Positions 27,472-36,430 of a DNA stretch of 64,000 nucleotides are shown here, in pieces (within the stretch, counting starts at the first letter, position 1; each line of letters starts with the position of its first letter). A program made the translations under genes and the position numbers. Source of the stretch: Mucilaginibacter sp. PAMB04168 (lineage in GTDB: Bacteria; Bacteroidota; Bacteroidia; Sphingobacteriales; Sphingobacteriaceae); NCBI RefSeq assembly GCF_039634365.2, contig NZ_CP155079.2, positions 2,170,001 through 2,234,000 on the forward strand, given 5' to 3'. Below the pieces are notes generated by a model. It had not been told where the DNA came from. It made no database searches and saw nothing but the letters and a program-made list of their open reading frames with translations.

Positions 27472-28185
27472 TTACGACCAAAAGCCCTGACACTTAATTT
27501 GATTTGATTGATAGCCCTGCTTTCGAAGCAATTTGCGCATTTGGGTAACCATATGGCTGTTACCAACAATATAGAACAGTGTGTTTTGTATGGAGCAAGT
27601 CTGTTCCAGCAACCATTCTGTTAACGAATGATGACCACAAACATCAGTACGGGGTATAGGTTGCAATGGCGATTTAAAAAACTGCTTAAATAAGCTTCGG
27701 TTTTGGTCGTTGTCAATAATAATAGCACCTGAAAACCGGGTTTGGGGCAATGTAAGCTGTTGCATGGCCAGCAGGTGGCCTATGCTGCTTTCGTCGCCCA
27801 GGCATATTACGGCCGATGTGGAAGAGGGGGTTTGCCGTGTACTATTAGTGCCCAGGTAGCTTATTTTATCGCCTTTTTGTAACTGTTGCGCCCAGCGACT
27901 GCCAGGGCCCGCATGTCCGGCGTCTATAAACAGGGTGCAGGTTTGCGTTTCAGCGTCCCAGCCGGATGGGGTGTAATCGCGGTAGGTAAGATCATCGACC
28001 TTACACTTCATGTATGGAACTTCGTTCCAGTCGTCCATAACGGTTTGCGGTAAATGGAGGTCTACCTCTATAATGGTTGATGGTTCCCATTTACGTACTT
28101 CTAATACCGTTCCGGTTTTTGCGAGTTTGCCATCAATTAAGTTGGCCGCTTTTTTTCTAAAGTGTTGCAGGAATTTGTCGGTCAT
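27472..28185 (-). CDS. Siderophore-interacting protein (FAD-binding ferric reductase type)
   Basis: A 237-residue member of the siderophore-interacting/ViuB family. These proteins use flavin and NAD(P)H to reduce and release iron from siderophores in the cytosol. The FAD-binding signature is YRDYTPSGWD near residue 68. A GHAGPGSRWAQQLQKGD block near residue 90 and a nucleotide-binding half with CLGDESSIGHLLA near 127 match the family. No signal peptide is seen. It lies 75 nt downstream of an AraC-type gene on the same strand, so regulation by that protein and response to iron are plausible inferences. Confidence 0.88.
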   Translation of the reverse strand: MTDKFLQHFRKKAANLIDGKLAKTGTVLEVRKWEPSTIIEVDLHLPQTVMDDWNEVPYMKCKVDDLTYRDYTPSGWDAETQTCTLFIDAGHAGPGSRWAQQLQKGDKISYLGTNSTRQTPSSTSAVICLGDESSIGHLLAMQQLTLPQTRFSGAIIIDNDQNRSLFKQFFKSPLQPIPRTDVCGHHSLTEWLLEQTCSIQNTLFYIVGNSHMVTQMRKLLRKQGYQSNQIKCQGFWS

Positions 28186-28260
28186 TGTATAAGATTTATG
28201 ATTACAAAGAAACCGTGATAATGCCAGCTGGCAAATAGATAAAGCGGGGTATAGATTGGA

Positions 28261-29112
28261 CTATTTTCGGTAAAGCTCCCGAAAAGCCAGCGGTGTTATT
28301 TGGTTAGCCTTTTTAAAAAGGCGCGAAAAGTAAGTATGGTCATCATAACCGAGCTGGTGTGCAATTTCCTTAATATTGAGTTGGCTATAATAAAGCAGTC
28401 GTTTAGCTTCAATCATCACCTCATGCAGTATCCAGTAAGATACAGGTAAGCCTGTAATTTTTTTTAAAGCCTCGTTTAAATAAGATTCCGATATGTGAAG
28501 CAGCCTTGCATAAGCAGCCGGACTTTTGATGCTCATAAAGTTTTCGGTAAGCAGCTTTTTAAAATTATGTGCAATAAGCATTGGGCGGGTAGTGGTTTGT
28601 ACCCCGTTTATCTGGTCGCTGTACAGGCATGCGGTCATCGCTAAAAAGGAGTTAAGCAGCCCTTGTGTTAGGTGTGTAGAAAAGGCTTTGTTATTATTGC
28701 TACTAAACTGCTGGTGTAGAAATTCGACTATGGTAACAAATCGCTGGTAATAATCTGCATCCAGCAACCTTGGTTGTTGCATAAGCAGCCCATTCTCTAA
28801 TACGGTTCTAAAATCTACCGAAATGAGCGACGTATCAACAGCAAGGAACCAGCCTGCCGCGCTCACACTTTTTATACCATGATGTACTTGCCCAGGTAAA
28901 ACGTAATAGACAGACGTTGCAGCAATGCAGATCTCTGTAAAATCGACCATAAGTGAAGCTTCGCCTTCTTCCATTAAAAAAAAGATGTAGTGGTCATCGC
29001 GATGTGCTCCCAAGCGCATGCCATCTTTTTTAAAACCCTTGTCGCCCGAATGCCAAATTTCAAAGCCTAAGCCTGTGCTGCTTTGCAGCTTATGAACGGG
29101 GATATGTTCCAT
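28261..29112 (-). CDS. AraC-family transcriptional regulator
   Basis: A 283-residue regulator with an N-terminal cupin-like sensory domain (about residues 20-130). A C-terminal AraC DNA-binding domain of two helix-turn-helix units lies in the last 100 residues, with the signature IKEIAHQLGYDDHTYFSRLFKK near residue 245. It reads in the same direction as, and just upstream of, the siderophore-interacting protein gene. It is therefore the most likely regulator of that gene. The ligand is not predictable. The ATG is the complement of 29110-29112. Confidence 0.93.
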   Translation of the reverse strand: MEHIPVHKLQSSTGLGFEIWHSGDKGFKKDGMRLGAHRDDHYIFFLMEEGEASLMVDFTEICIAATSVYYVLPGQVHHGIKSVSAAGWFLAVDTSLISVDFRTVLENGLLMQQPRLLDADYYQRFVTIVEFLHQQFSSNNNKAFSTHLTQGLLNSFLAMTACLYSDQINGVQTTTRPMLIAHNFKKLLTENFMSIKSPAAYARLLHISESYLNEALKKITGLPVSYWILHEVMIEAKRLLYYSQLNIKEIAHQLGYDDHTYFSRLFKKANQITPLAFRELYRK

Positions 29113-29141
29113 GTGTATAAGGTGAGCTGCAAATAAAACAA

Positions 29142-29168
29142 AAAAGCCCTCAAATTTTGAGGGCTTTT
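29142..29168 (-). terminator. Terminator after the arginine decarboxylase gene
   Basis: The palindrome AAAAGCCCTCAAA/TTTGAGGGCTTTT sits 7 nt beyond the stop of the reverse-strand speA gene. It has an A-run on the plus strand (T-run on the reverse strand) after the stem. Confidence 0.85.
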
Positions 29169-29174
29169 ATACAA

Positions 29175-30569
29175 TTAGGTGGTGTAACCTAAAATCTTTA
29201 AAACCTGTTTACTGTTCTGCTCTTCGCCAAACACTTCAAAATTGAAGGTTTCATCGCGGTTGCGGCGTATGAGTACATGTTTAGGGGAAGGCAGCAGGCA
29301 GTGGTGTATACCGCCGTAGCCGCTCAATACCTCCTGGTAAGCACCGGTATTAAAAAAGCCCAGATACTGCACCTTACGCGTTTTTGGCATAAATACACTG
29401 TTCATGTGAGCTTCCTGGTTGTAATAGTCTTGTCCGTCGCAGGTAATACCGCCAAGGTTTACACGCTCGTACTCGGCATCCCAATTGTTAATGGGCAGTA
29501 ATATATATTTTTGGTTAAGCGCCCAAACGTCGGGTAAGTTGGTGATGAATGATCCATCCAGCATTAGCCACTTTTCGCGGTCGTTTTGCTGTTTACGGCC
29601 CAATACTTTATAAAGTATGCCCGATGCTTCGGCACAGGTATATTTACCAAACTCTGTAATAATATCCGGTTCCTCTACATCGTGCTCACCGCAAATTTCT
29701 TTAATACGTTTCACAATCTCGTTGATCATGTATTCGTAATCAAAATCAAATACCAGCGAGTCTTTAAAAGGCATACCACCGCCAATGTCGAGTGTATCCA
29801 GCTCAGGGTTTATCTTCTTGAACTTACAGTAAAGGGTAACATATTTCTCTAACTCATTCCAGTAATAAGGCGTATCTGATATGCCGGAGTTAATGAAAAA
29901 GTGCAGTAACTTCACCCGGAAATTTGGGTTCTTTTCTACCTTATTGTAATAAAAATCAATCACATCCTCCATGCGTATGCCCAGGCGCGATGTGTAAAAC
30001 TGCGAATCGGGCTGCTCTTCGGACGCGATACGGATACCCAGGTTACAAGGTGTATCCATCTCAATCTCATCATCATAGATGTTAAACTCCTCTTTGTTGT
30101 CTAACACCGGAATGATGTTCTTAAAACCATCATGCAGCATGTCTACAATGTACTGCTTGTACTGGTACGTTTTAAAGCCGTTACAAATTACTGTAATATC
30201 CTTACTCACCACACCCTTCTTTTCCAGGGCATCAATCATGGGCATATCAAAAGCCGATGACGTTTCAAGGTGAATATCGTTTTTTAAAGCCTCTTCAACA
30301 ACGTGTTTAAAGTGTGAGCTTTTGGTGCAATAACAATATTTATAACTGCCACGGTAATTATTGTTAACAATAGCCTGCTGAAATAGCAGTTTAGCTTGCT
30401 GTATTTTTTTAGAAATGATAGGCACATAGGTAAACCTCAGCGGAGTACCATACGTTTCAATCATCTCCATCAGGTTCAGGTCGTGAAAGTATAATTCGTC
30501 ATCTATGATCTCGAAACCATCCTGCGGAAAACCCACACTCAGGTCCAGAAATTCCTGGTAGCTTTGCAT
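29175..30569 (-). CDS. speA: Arginine decarboxylase (Bacteroidota short SpeA type)
   Basis: A 464-residue PLP enzyme of fold type III (alanine racemase-like barrel), matching the short arginine decarboxylase of Bacteroidota. It makes agmatine for polyamine synthesis. The likely PLP lysine is K83 in CYCTKSSHF. LDIGGGMPF near residue 258 and EFGKYTCAEA near 305 bind the cofactor phosphate and help form the active site. The family also contains carboxynorspermidine and diaminopimelate decarboxylases, but length and the N-terminal region favour SpeA. A terminator follows directly. The upstream 220 nt contain no other gene. Confidence 0.88.
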   Translation of the reverse strand: MQSYQEFLDLSVGFPQDGFEIIDDELYFHDLNLMEMIETYGTPLRFTYVPIISKKIQQAKLLFQQAIVNNNYRGSYKYCYCTKSSHFKHVVEEALKNDIHLETSSAFDMPMIDALEKKGVVSKDITVICNGFKTYQYKQYIVDMLHDGFKNIIPVLDNKEEFNIYDDEIEMDTPCNLGIRIASEEQPDSQFYTSRLGIRMEDVIDFYYNKVEKNPNFRVKLLHFFINSGISDTPYYWNELEKYVTLYCKFKKINPELDTLDIGGGMPFKDSLVFDFDYEYMINEIVKRIKEICGEHDVEEPDIITEFGKYTCAEASGILYKVLGRKQQNDREKWLMLDGSFITNLPDVWALNQKYILLPINNWDAEYERVNLGGITCDGQDYYNQEAHMNSVFMPKTRKVQYLGFFNTGAYQEVLSGYGGIHHCLLPSPKHVLIRRNRDETFNFEVFGEEQNSKQVLKILGYTT

Positions 30570-30790
30570 TCTTTATGTTCTCTAAAATTTTGGCAAAAAT
30601 GTAACTTTTTTCAATAAAAAATGGGCAAAGTTACCCACATATTTATCGCTGCAATGTAATTTGTTTTCAGGGTTTTAGTTGGAGGTTAAATAGTGACCAG
30701 TTATGTAATTAATGATTGAGTAATTAAGCAATAAAAGCCCTAAAAGTTTGCGTTCACAAAATAACCCGGCTTAGCGTCAAATTCTTACAA

Positions 30791-31369
30791 CTACATTGCT
30801 TTACGCATCTTACTGAAAAACTCAGGTGTAACACCAATGTACGATGCTATTTGTTTTTGGGGCAAGTGATAGATTAGAGTAGGGTACCGGCGACAAAAGC
30901 GGTCATAACGCTCGGCAGCAGGCAGGCTGAGGTTATCAATAAGGCGTTGCTGATAGGCTACTAATGATTTTTCGGCCAGTATACGAAACACTCGCTCAAA
31001 TTTAGGTACTAATTTATACAGCTCTTCCTGGCTGCTTTTGGGCAGTAGCAACATTTCCGTATCTTCCAGCGCTTCAATGTTTAAATGTCCGGGTTGGTTA
31101 GTAAGCAAACTGTACATGTCTGCCATCCACCAGTCGGGCGGGGCAAAGCTCAATACATGCTCATAACCGTTACTATCAACGGTATAGCCGCGCAGGCAAC
31201 CAGCGGTTACGTATGCCGAATGACGACAAATATCACCGGTGGCCAGCCAATGCTGCTTACGTTTAAGGTGTTTGGTTTGCAGCATACTTGTGAATATGTC
31301 TTTTTCGGCCTGGGTTAAGGCTATGTGTTTGCTTACATTATTAAGTATAGCATTGAGCTGATCATCCAT
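30791..31369 (-). CDS. Crp/Fnr-family transcriptional regulator
   Basis: A 192-residue protein with an N-terminal cyclic-nucleotide-binding (cNMP-like) domain and a C-terminal winged-helix region with the segment LPQKQIASYIGVTPEFFSKMRK, the recognition helix of Crp/Fnr proteins. The domain order and length fit a Crp/Fnr subfamily common in Bacteroidota. No four-cysteine Fnr cluster is visible, so it is not an obvious oxygen sensor. The effector is unknown. It is divergent from the response-regulator/BLUF pair, but a functional link is only a guess. Confidence 0.9.
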   Translation of the reverse strand: MDDQLNAILNNVSKHIALTQAEKDIFTSMLQTKHLKRKQHWLATGDICRHSAYVTAGCLRGYTVDSNGYEHVLSFAPPDWWMADMYSLLTNQPGHLNIEALEDTEMLLLPKSSQEELYKLVPKFERVFRILAEKSLVAYQQRLIDNLSLPAAERYDRFCRRYPTLIYHLPQKQIASYIGVTPEFFSKMRKAM

Positions 31370-31523
31370 TGGCCTAAAATATAAAATGCATTTGAGTTAC
31401 CATATGAATAGAGCCGATAGCCTCTTTATGTGGAAAAGTTATATAGTAAGTTAATTTATTAATTAACCATTGGTTTAAATATGGCATGTTATTTGAATTA
31501 TAACATATATAACTAATAATATT

Positions 31524-31892
31524 ATGGAAAACAGGGTTTTAGTTGTTGACGATAACGAGTTTATGTTGAGCCTGATTTGCCAAATATTAGACGATCAGGG
31601 TTATGAAGTAAAAACGCTTACGCGTGCTAAGGGATTAATTGAACATATACAAAAGTATCATCCTAACCTGATTATTCTTGATGTGGAGTTACCTGATGGT
31701 GATGGACGCGAATTATGTAATCAGATAAAACTTTCAGACGAAACGCATGCTATTCCAGTTGTAATGTGCAGTGGTATGGATGATCTGGGTGATTACTTTA
31801 AACAAATAAAACCTGACGGTATTTTACCAAAGCCGTTTGACATGAGCCGACTTATTGAACTGGTTGAAGAAAAGCTACCATTAGCCGCTTAA
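31524..31892 (+). CDS. Single-domain response regulator
   Basis: A stand-alone CheY-like receiver of 122 residues. The acidic pair D9-D10, the phospho-acceptor Asp53 in ILDVELPDGDG, a Ser in VMCSGMD and the conserved LPKPFD lysine are all present. No output domain is present, so it must act by protein contact or as a phosphate relay. No kinase is adjacent. A BLUF photosensor gene follows 102 nt downstream with its own promoter box. The pairing of a light sensor with a receiver is suggestive but unproven. Confidence 0.94.
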   Translation: MENRVLVVDDNEFMLSLICQILDDQGYEVKTLTRAKGLIEHIQKYHPNLIILDVELPDGDGRELCNQIKLSDETHAIPVVMCSGMDDLGDYFKQIKPDGILPKPFDMSRLIELVEEKLPLAA

Positions 31893-31968
31893 GTGTCGTC
31901 GCTAAGTAATTATACTAACCATATTCTGATGATGGAGGCCGGTATATGTAGAGTTTACGCCTAAGCTA

Positions 31969-31976
31969 TATCTTTG
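31969..31976 (+). promoter_or_regulatory. -7 promoter box of the BLUF gene
   Basis: TATCTTTG, an exact TAnnTTTG match, ends 18 nt before ATG 31995. The TTG at 31974 lies inside this box, so ATG 31995 is the better start. Confidence 0.55.
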
Positions 31977-31994
31977 CAGCTTTTGTTACACCCT

Positions 31995-32420
31995 ATGAAA
32001 TACCTTGTCTATATTAGTTCGGCTACTAAAATGCTGAATCAGGATGAATTACTCGACATCCTTACGGTAAGCCGTCAAAATAACGAACGCCGTAAACTTA
32101 CAGGACTGCTGCTTTATGGAGGAGGTACTTTTATACAAGTGCTCGAAGGAGAGGAGCTGGCCTTACAGGAAGCCTATAACATCATAGCTGCAGACGACCG
32201 TCATACCAACATTTTGAAAATGACGGAAGGCGAAATAGCCGAACGTCTTTTTCCGGAATGGAATATGGCTTTTAAAGCGCCTAATGCAGAGGAAATGGCC
32301 GAGCTTGGTACTTATGTAAATCCTGGAGATAAAGGCTTTTTAGAAAATCCGGCTGGCAACAGCATTTTAAAGCTGTTAAGCAATTTCGCTAATACCAACC
32401 GGATGGTTGAAATATATTAA
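31995..32420 (+). CDS. BLUF-domain blue-light sensor
   Basis: A stand-alone BLUF protein of 141 residues (ATG at 31995). BLUF domains bind FAD non-covalently and signal blue light by rearranged hydrogen bonds. The photocycle residues are in place: Tyr6 in LVYISSA, Asn30 in RQNN, Gln48 in FIQVLEG, and Trp89 with Met91 in EWNMAFK. The C-terminal region from about residue 97 is helical and carries no catalytic domain. Output is therefore probably through protein partners, as in PixD. Its last bases overlap the convergent GT9 gene by 4 nt. Confidence 0.95.
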   Translation: MKYLVYISSATKMLNQDELLDILTVSRQNNERRKLTGLLLYGGGTFIQVLEGEELALQEAYNIIAADDRHTNILKMTEGEIAERLFPEWNMAFKAPNAEEMAELGTYVNPGDKGFLENPAGNSILKLLSNFANTNRMVEIY

Positions 32421-33403
32421 GCCTTCTGCAATAAATCCTTTGTCTCGTTAAATACCAGGTCAAAGTCGGGGTGCTCAATCCAATTTAATGTACGGTGTAC
32501 TTGTTTGTTGATGGGACCCCAGCGGTCGGGCTCACCATCCATGCTAATTACAATGCTTGGTGTTTGGAAAGCCGAAGCCATGTGCGACACACCGGTGCAA
32601 TTAGACACCAACAGGCGTGCATTTTTAATAAGTACACCCATAGCGCCCAGGGCTGTAGTTCCAGCCGTGTTTAGCGCTGGGTGCTTCATGTGTCCAATTA
32701 CACTCTCTACTATAGGCATTTCACCCGCAGTACCGGTTAGTACAGCGGTATAACCCTGCTCAACACAGTAATCGGCTAAAGTAGCAAAGTGCTCGGTTGG
32801 CCACTGGCGCCAAGCTCCGCGCGAGCCGGGGTGTATGCAAACATAATTGCCTGGTTCAAGCGGTAGTTGCAGGGCATCAAAGTCTGCTTGGTCTTGTTCA
32901 GTTAGCGGAAATTCCAGTTCGTTGCCCTTGGCTGGTATGCCTAAATGCTCCATCAATAACACATGGCGCTCGGGTTCGGGGCCATAATTAGGATAGGGCA
33001 TATAGTAATCGGTATTAGCAGCGAAATCACCATGCGTATAAAAACCGCCTGTAAATCTCGCACCAAATAACTCCATCATCGGGTTTATAACCGTCCCATT
33101 GCCTTGCATTTGCAGCAGCAAATCAAACTGCCCTTGCATACTTGTTAAAAAAGCTACAGTTTCTTTAGCATCAAAAGGTTGTTCAGGCAAGCCCGGGAAG
33201 CCTGGGAAGTGAATAAAGTCATCAAAGTAGCTGCTGAAGCGTTCGGTGAAAGTTTTGGCCCAGGGCAAACCCAGCAATGTAATATGTGCAGTAGGGTAGG
33301 CGTAGCGTAATGCTCGCATGGCTGGAATAATGCAAAGCATATCGCCCAATTGCAACGCGCGAAAAACGGCTATCTTCTTAATCTCGGTAGCAGGTAGTTT
33401 CAT
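32417..33403 (-). CDS. GT9-family glycosyltransferase (heptosyltransferase-like)
   Basis: A 328-residue GT-B fold enzyme of family 9, related to LPS core heptosyltransferases. Conserved features are RALQLGDMLCIIPAMRAL at the N-terminus (sugar-acceptor side), IHPGSRGAWRQWP near residue 190 and NCTGVSHMASAF near 268, the nucleotide-sugar-binding region of GT9. There is no signal peptide, so it acts in the cytosol, probably on lipid A-core or similar glycolipids. It precedes no obvious partner. The DUF3072 gene lies 20 nt upstream on the same strand and may share a transcript. It overlaps BLUF tail-to-tail. Confidence 0.9.
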   Translation of the reverse strand: MKLPATEIKKIAVFRALQLGDMLCIIPAMRALRYAYPTAHITLLGLPWAKTFTERFSSYFDDFIHFPGFPGLPEQPFDAKETVAFLTSMQGQFDLLLQMQGNGTVINPMMELFGARFTGGFYTHGDFAANTDYYMPYPNYGPEPERHVLLMEHLGIPAKGNELEFPLTEQDQADFDALQLPLEPGNYVCIHPGSRGAWRQWPTEHFATLADYCVEQGYTAVLTGTAGEMPIVESVIGHMKHPALNTAGTTALGAMGVLIKNARLLVSNCTGVSHMASAFQTPSIVISMDGEPDRWGPINKQVHRTLNWIEHPDFDLVFNETKDLLQKA

Positions 33404-33423
33404 TAATAGTTCGGATGCTTGGC

Positions 33424-33696
33424 TTAGCTTAGTCCTCGGCCGGTTTTATGTTGCAGTTCATCTATGCGTTTAGAGGCTTCTGCTTTAGTTAAGTTCTCAT
33501 CAAACTCTTCATTAGCTTCGTCTGATAGTGTTTTAAGATACGATTTCTGCGCGCCGGTCATTGGTTCATCACCGGTAGTCCAGTCATCAGGGTCTTTCTC
33601 TGTATTGGATCCTTTTAGGTTATCGTTGCCGTTTTCGGTGTTGCCGGTGTTATTGTCTTCGAATAAATCGCCGGTAGTATCTTCGTTTATCATCAT
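33424..33696 (-). CDS. DUF3072 domain-containing small acidic protein
   Basis: With ATG at 33696 it has 90 residues. A TTG at 33762 would extend it by 22, but the extension is not like the rest. The first half is Asn/Asp/Gly/Thr-rich and acidic, probably disordered. The second half has DPDDWTTGDEPMTGAQKSYL and then KAEASKRIDELQHKTGRG. I recognise this pattern as DUF3072, a short helical domain of unknown function. It is cytosolic with no signal. It lies upstream of the GT9 gene on the same strand with a 20-nt gap. Confidence 0.8.
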   Translation of the reverse strand: MMINEDTTGDLFEDNNTGNTENGNDNLKGSNTEKDPDDWTTGDEPMTGAQKSYLKTLSDEANEEFDENLTKAEASKRIDELQHKTGRGLS

Positions 33697-33817
33697 CTGT
33701 GTTTTATTGTTGGGTAAACTGGCAAGCGGTTTAATTTGTTTCAGGTTGTTAGTAAATCCCAACTTATGGCAGCCAACTTAAAACAGCAAACTACAAAATC
33801 ACTATCTTTACAGCGTA

Positions 33818-34549
33818 ATGAATAAAACTGTAACGCCCTACCAAAACCAGCAGGCAACCAAAAAGGAGCAAGTGGCCGATATGTTTAATAACATATCTAA
33901 AACCTACGATTTTTTGAATCATTTTATGTCGCTGGGGATCGATATCATTTGGCGTAAAATTGCTATAAACGAATTAAAGGAACTTAAGCCCAAGCGCATA
34001 TTGGATGTAGCCACCGGAACCGGTGATTTTGCGTTTGAGGCTTTAACCATCCTAAAGCCAGAAAAGATTATTGGTGTGGACATCTCTGCCGGTATGCTGG
34101 AGGTAGCTAAACAAAAAATAGCGAAACGTAATTTAAGTGACCGCTTTGAAGTGCGTTTAGGCGATTCGGAAAAGCTGCCATTTGACGACAATGAATTTGA
34201 AGCCATTACGGTAGCTTACGGTGTGCGCAACTTTGAGAACCTGGAAACAGGTTTGGCAGATATGCTGCGGGTGCTTAAACCGGGCGGAAAAGTGGTGGTG
34301 CTTGAGTTTTCGAAACCACGGGTGTTTCCGGTTAAACAGCTTTATAATTTTTATTTTAATTATATCACGCCGGGCATTGGAAAAATTTTTTCTAAAGATG
34401 CCCGTGCTTACTCTTACCTCCCCGAGTCGGTAGCCGCTTTTCCGGATGGGAAAGACTTTGTAGCAATGATGAATAAGGTAGGTTATAAACAAACTAAAAA
34501 CCGTCCGCTGGCTTTTGGTATTTGTTCTATATATACAGGTGTAAAGTGA
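33818..34549 (+). CDS. menG: Demethylmenaquinone methyltransferase (UbiE/MenG)
   Basis: Methylates demethylmenaquinone with SAM in the last step of menaquinone synthesis, the quinone used by complex I in Bacteroidota. Its 243 residues show VADMFNNISKTYDFLNHFMSLG near residue 20, motif I LDVATGTGDFAFEAL near 66, and the late RVLKPGGKVVVLEFSKP near residue 150, characteristic of UbiE. No ubiquinone genes are expected in this phylum, so MenG is the right name. Its TGA overlaps the porT ATG by one base. The ubiE-porT order is common in Bacteroidota. Confidence 0.96.
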   Translation: MNKTVTPYQNQQATKKEQVADMFNNISKTYDFLNHFMSLGIDIIWRKIAINELKELKPKRILDVATGTGDFAFEALTILKPEKIIGVDISAGMLEVAKQKIAKRNLSDRFEVRLGDSEKLPFDDNEFEAITVAYGVRNFENLETGLADMLRVLKPGGKVVVLEFSKPRVFPVKQLYNFYFNYITPGIGKIFSKDARAYSYLPESVAAFPDGKDFVAMMNKVGYKQTKNRPLAFGICSIYTGVK

Positions 34550-35277
34550 TGATGGGTGTTAAGAAAGCAATAGTATTTGTTGCAGCTATGCTGCTATGTC
34601 ATTTTGGTAAGGCGCAGTCTTGGGGTGGGGGTGCCGATCAAAATGATCTGAGCTTTGGTTTTAGCTTTCAATACATAAGGCAGGATTACAAGATTATTAA
34701 ACAGCCCGACTGGCGCACACCCATACGCGACCCTGAAACGGGTAATAATTTAACCAGCCCGCTTACCAGTATCAGTTCACGCAGTACACCCGGCTTTTCG
34801 GTTGGATTTATTACCCGCTACCGTCTTTCGGAAAATTTAGAAGCCCGTACCACACCGGCACTGGTATTTGCCGACAGAGAACTGAATTATACCTTCGAAA
34901 ACGGCAATGATAACCTGACCAGGCAGGTGCAAACCACATCGGTTGATGTACCGCTGCTGTTAAAGTTACGGTCTGACCGGATCGGGAACGTTCGGGCGTA
35001 TATTTTAGGCGGCGTAAAATACTCTATGGCAGTAAGCAAAGGCAAGCCCGATGAGAACGAAGCGCCTTTACAGCAACGGTTAAGAAACACACGTGGCTTC
35101 GCTTCATATGAAGCCGGCTTTGGCTTCGATATTTATTTCGAATATTTCAAGATGTCACCTGAAATTAAGGTGGGCAATTCTTTTGGTAACGTGCTGGTGG
35201 GAGGCAATACACCGCTTGCGGCACCCATCAATAAGCTGTTTTTACATAGCTTAATGTTCAGCCTGCATTTCGAGTAG
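34549..35277 (+). CDS. porT: PorT-family outer-membrane beta-barrel protein (type IX secretion related)
   Basis: A 242-residue predicted outer-membrane barrel. A signal peptide spans residues 1-22 (cut near AQS) and is followed by amphipathic strands ending in LMFSLHFE. PorT homologues take part in type IX secretion and gliding in several Bacteroidota, and the gene commonly follows ubiE as here. The ATG overlaps the menG stop (TGATG). The GFSFQYIRQDYKI opening and the GVKYSMAVS and FDIYFEYFKMSPEIK strands fit the PorT family. Whether this strain has a working type IX system cannot be told from the window. Confidence 0.85.
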   Translation: MMGVKKAIVFVAAMLLCHFGKAQSWGGGADQNDLSFGFSFQYIRQDYKIIKQPDWRTPIRDPETGNNLTSPLTSISSRSTPGFSVGFITRYRLSENLEARTTPALVFADRELNYTFENGNDNLTRQVQTTSVDVPLLLKLRSDRIGNVRAYILGGVKYSMAVSKGKPDENEAPLQQRLRNTRGFASYEAGFGFDIYFEYFKMSPEIKVGNSFGNVLVGGNTPLAAPINKLFLHSLMFSLHFE

Positions 35278-35547
35278 CAACCAATGTTACATGTCGTTTA
35301 AATGAGCCCGGAACCAAGCATGCCATATAAACGAGTGCGGGAAAATACGACTAAAGACACCGGATGCTTTTTGAGTAAATGGGTTAATGTGTTTATTATT
35401 GCTTTATGCTATCGTTGCTATGTATCACAGTTGAGGTAACCTACAAATTGGTATAACATCCAGAAGTAAGCCAGAGCTTAAACTTTATTCTAATTCTTCA
35501 CTCTACTTTAAAAAACATAATTTCGCTGCCAGTAGTTAAGTATTCCT
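35278..35547. other. Intergenic region without recognised features
   Basis: 270 nt between porT and the short-chain dehydrogenase gene. I see no ORF, tRNA or terminator. Only a one-mismatch -7 box (TAATTTCG, 35518-35525) precedes the downstream gene. Confidence 0.4.
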
Positions 35548-36306
35548 ATGGCTAAAATTGCTTTAATAACAGGAGCCACCGCCGGAATAGGCGAGGCCTG
35601 TGCACACTTATTTGCCCGCGAAGGGTACGACTTGATACTGACAGGCCGCCGGCAAGACCGGCTCGATCAATTGGCCCAATATCTCAACACTACCTACAAC
35701 GTGCGTATAGCTACCGCAGCTTTTGATATCCGTTCGCAGGAGCAGGTTCTCCATCATCTGGAAACTTTGCCGGCCGAACTAAAACGGGTGGATGTACTTA
35801 TCAACAACGCCGGCCTAAGCCAGGGGCTGGATCCCATAAACAAAGGAACCTTTGCCGATTGGGATACCATGGTAGATACTAACATAAAAGGGTTATTGTA
35901 CGTAAGTAAAACCGTGGCCAATTGGATGATTGATAACGGACGCGGCCATATTATTAACCTCGGCTCCATTGCGGGTAAAGATGTATACCCTAATGGTAAC
36001 GTTTACTGTGCTACCAAGTCGGCGGTTGATGCTTTGACTAAGGGGATGCGTATGGATCTGTTGCAGTACGGTATTAAAGTAACAGCCATTCATCCGGGAG
36101 CGGTAGAAACCGAATTTTCGGAAGTTCGGTTTAAAGGTGATAAAGATAGAGCTAAAAAGGTTTATGAAGGCTTTACGCCACTAACTGCGCATGATGTAGC
36201 CGACACTATATGGTGGGTGGCCTCCAGGCCGGCACACGTTAATATCAACGACCTTGTGCTTATGCCAACGGCACAAGCCACCGGAACAATGATAAACCGA
36301 AAGTGA
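35548..36306 (+). CDS. Short-chain dehydrogenase/reductase (YdfG-like)
   Basis: A classical SDR of 252 residues. The cofactor loop is TGATAGIGEA near residue 8, with GRRQDR near 31 favouring NADP. NNAGLSQG lies near 85, the catalytic serine in LGSIAGKD near 141, and the YCATK motif near 154 supplies Tyr and Lys. The closest type I recognise is the NADP-dependent 3-hydroxy acid/serine dehydrogenase YdfG. The substrate is uncertain. It is probably monocistronic, with yqeY 124 nt further on the same strand. Confidence 0.92.
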   Translation: MAKIALITGATAGIGEACAHLFAREGYDLILTGRRQDRLDQLAQYLNTTYNVRIATAAFDIRSQEQVLHHLETLPAELKRVDVLINNAGLSQGLDPINKGTFADWDTMVDTNIKGLLYVSKTVANWMIDNGRGHIINLGSIAGKDVYPNGNVYCATKSAVDALTKGMRMDLLQYGIKVTAIHPGAVETEFSEVRFKGDKDRAKKVYEGFTPLTAHDVADTIWWVASRPAHVNINDLVLMPTAQATGTMINRK

Positions 36307-36430
36307 GTTAATAATAGTGTTTGACGGATGATTAGTCAAAGCGTATGAAAAGCCGGCATTGTTCTACTCATTCCATATACATCTTCGCCAATTAACTATC
36401 AACATAATTAACCAATAATTTAATCACAAA

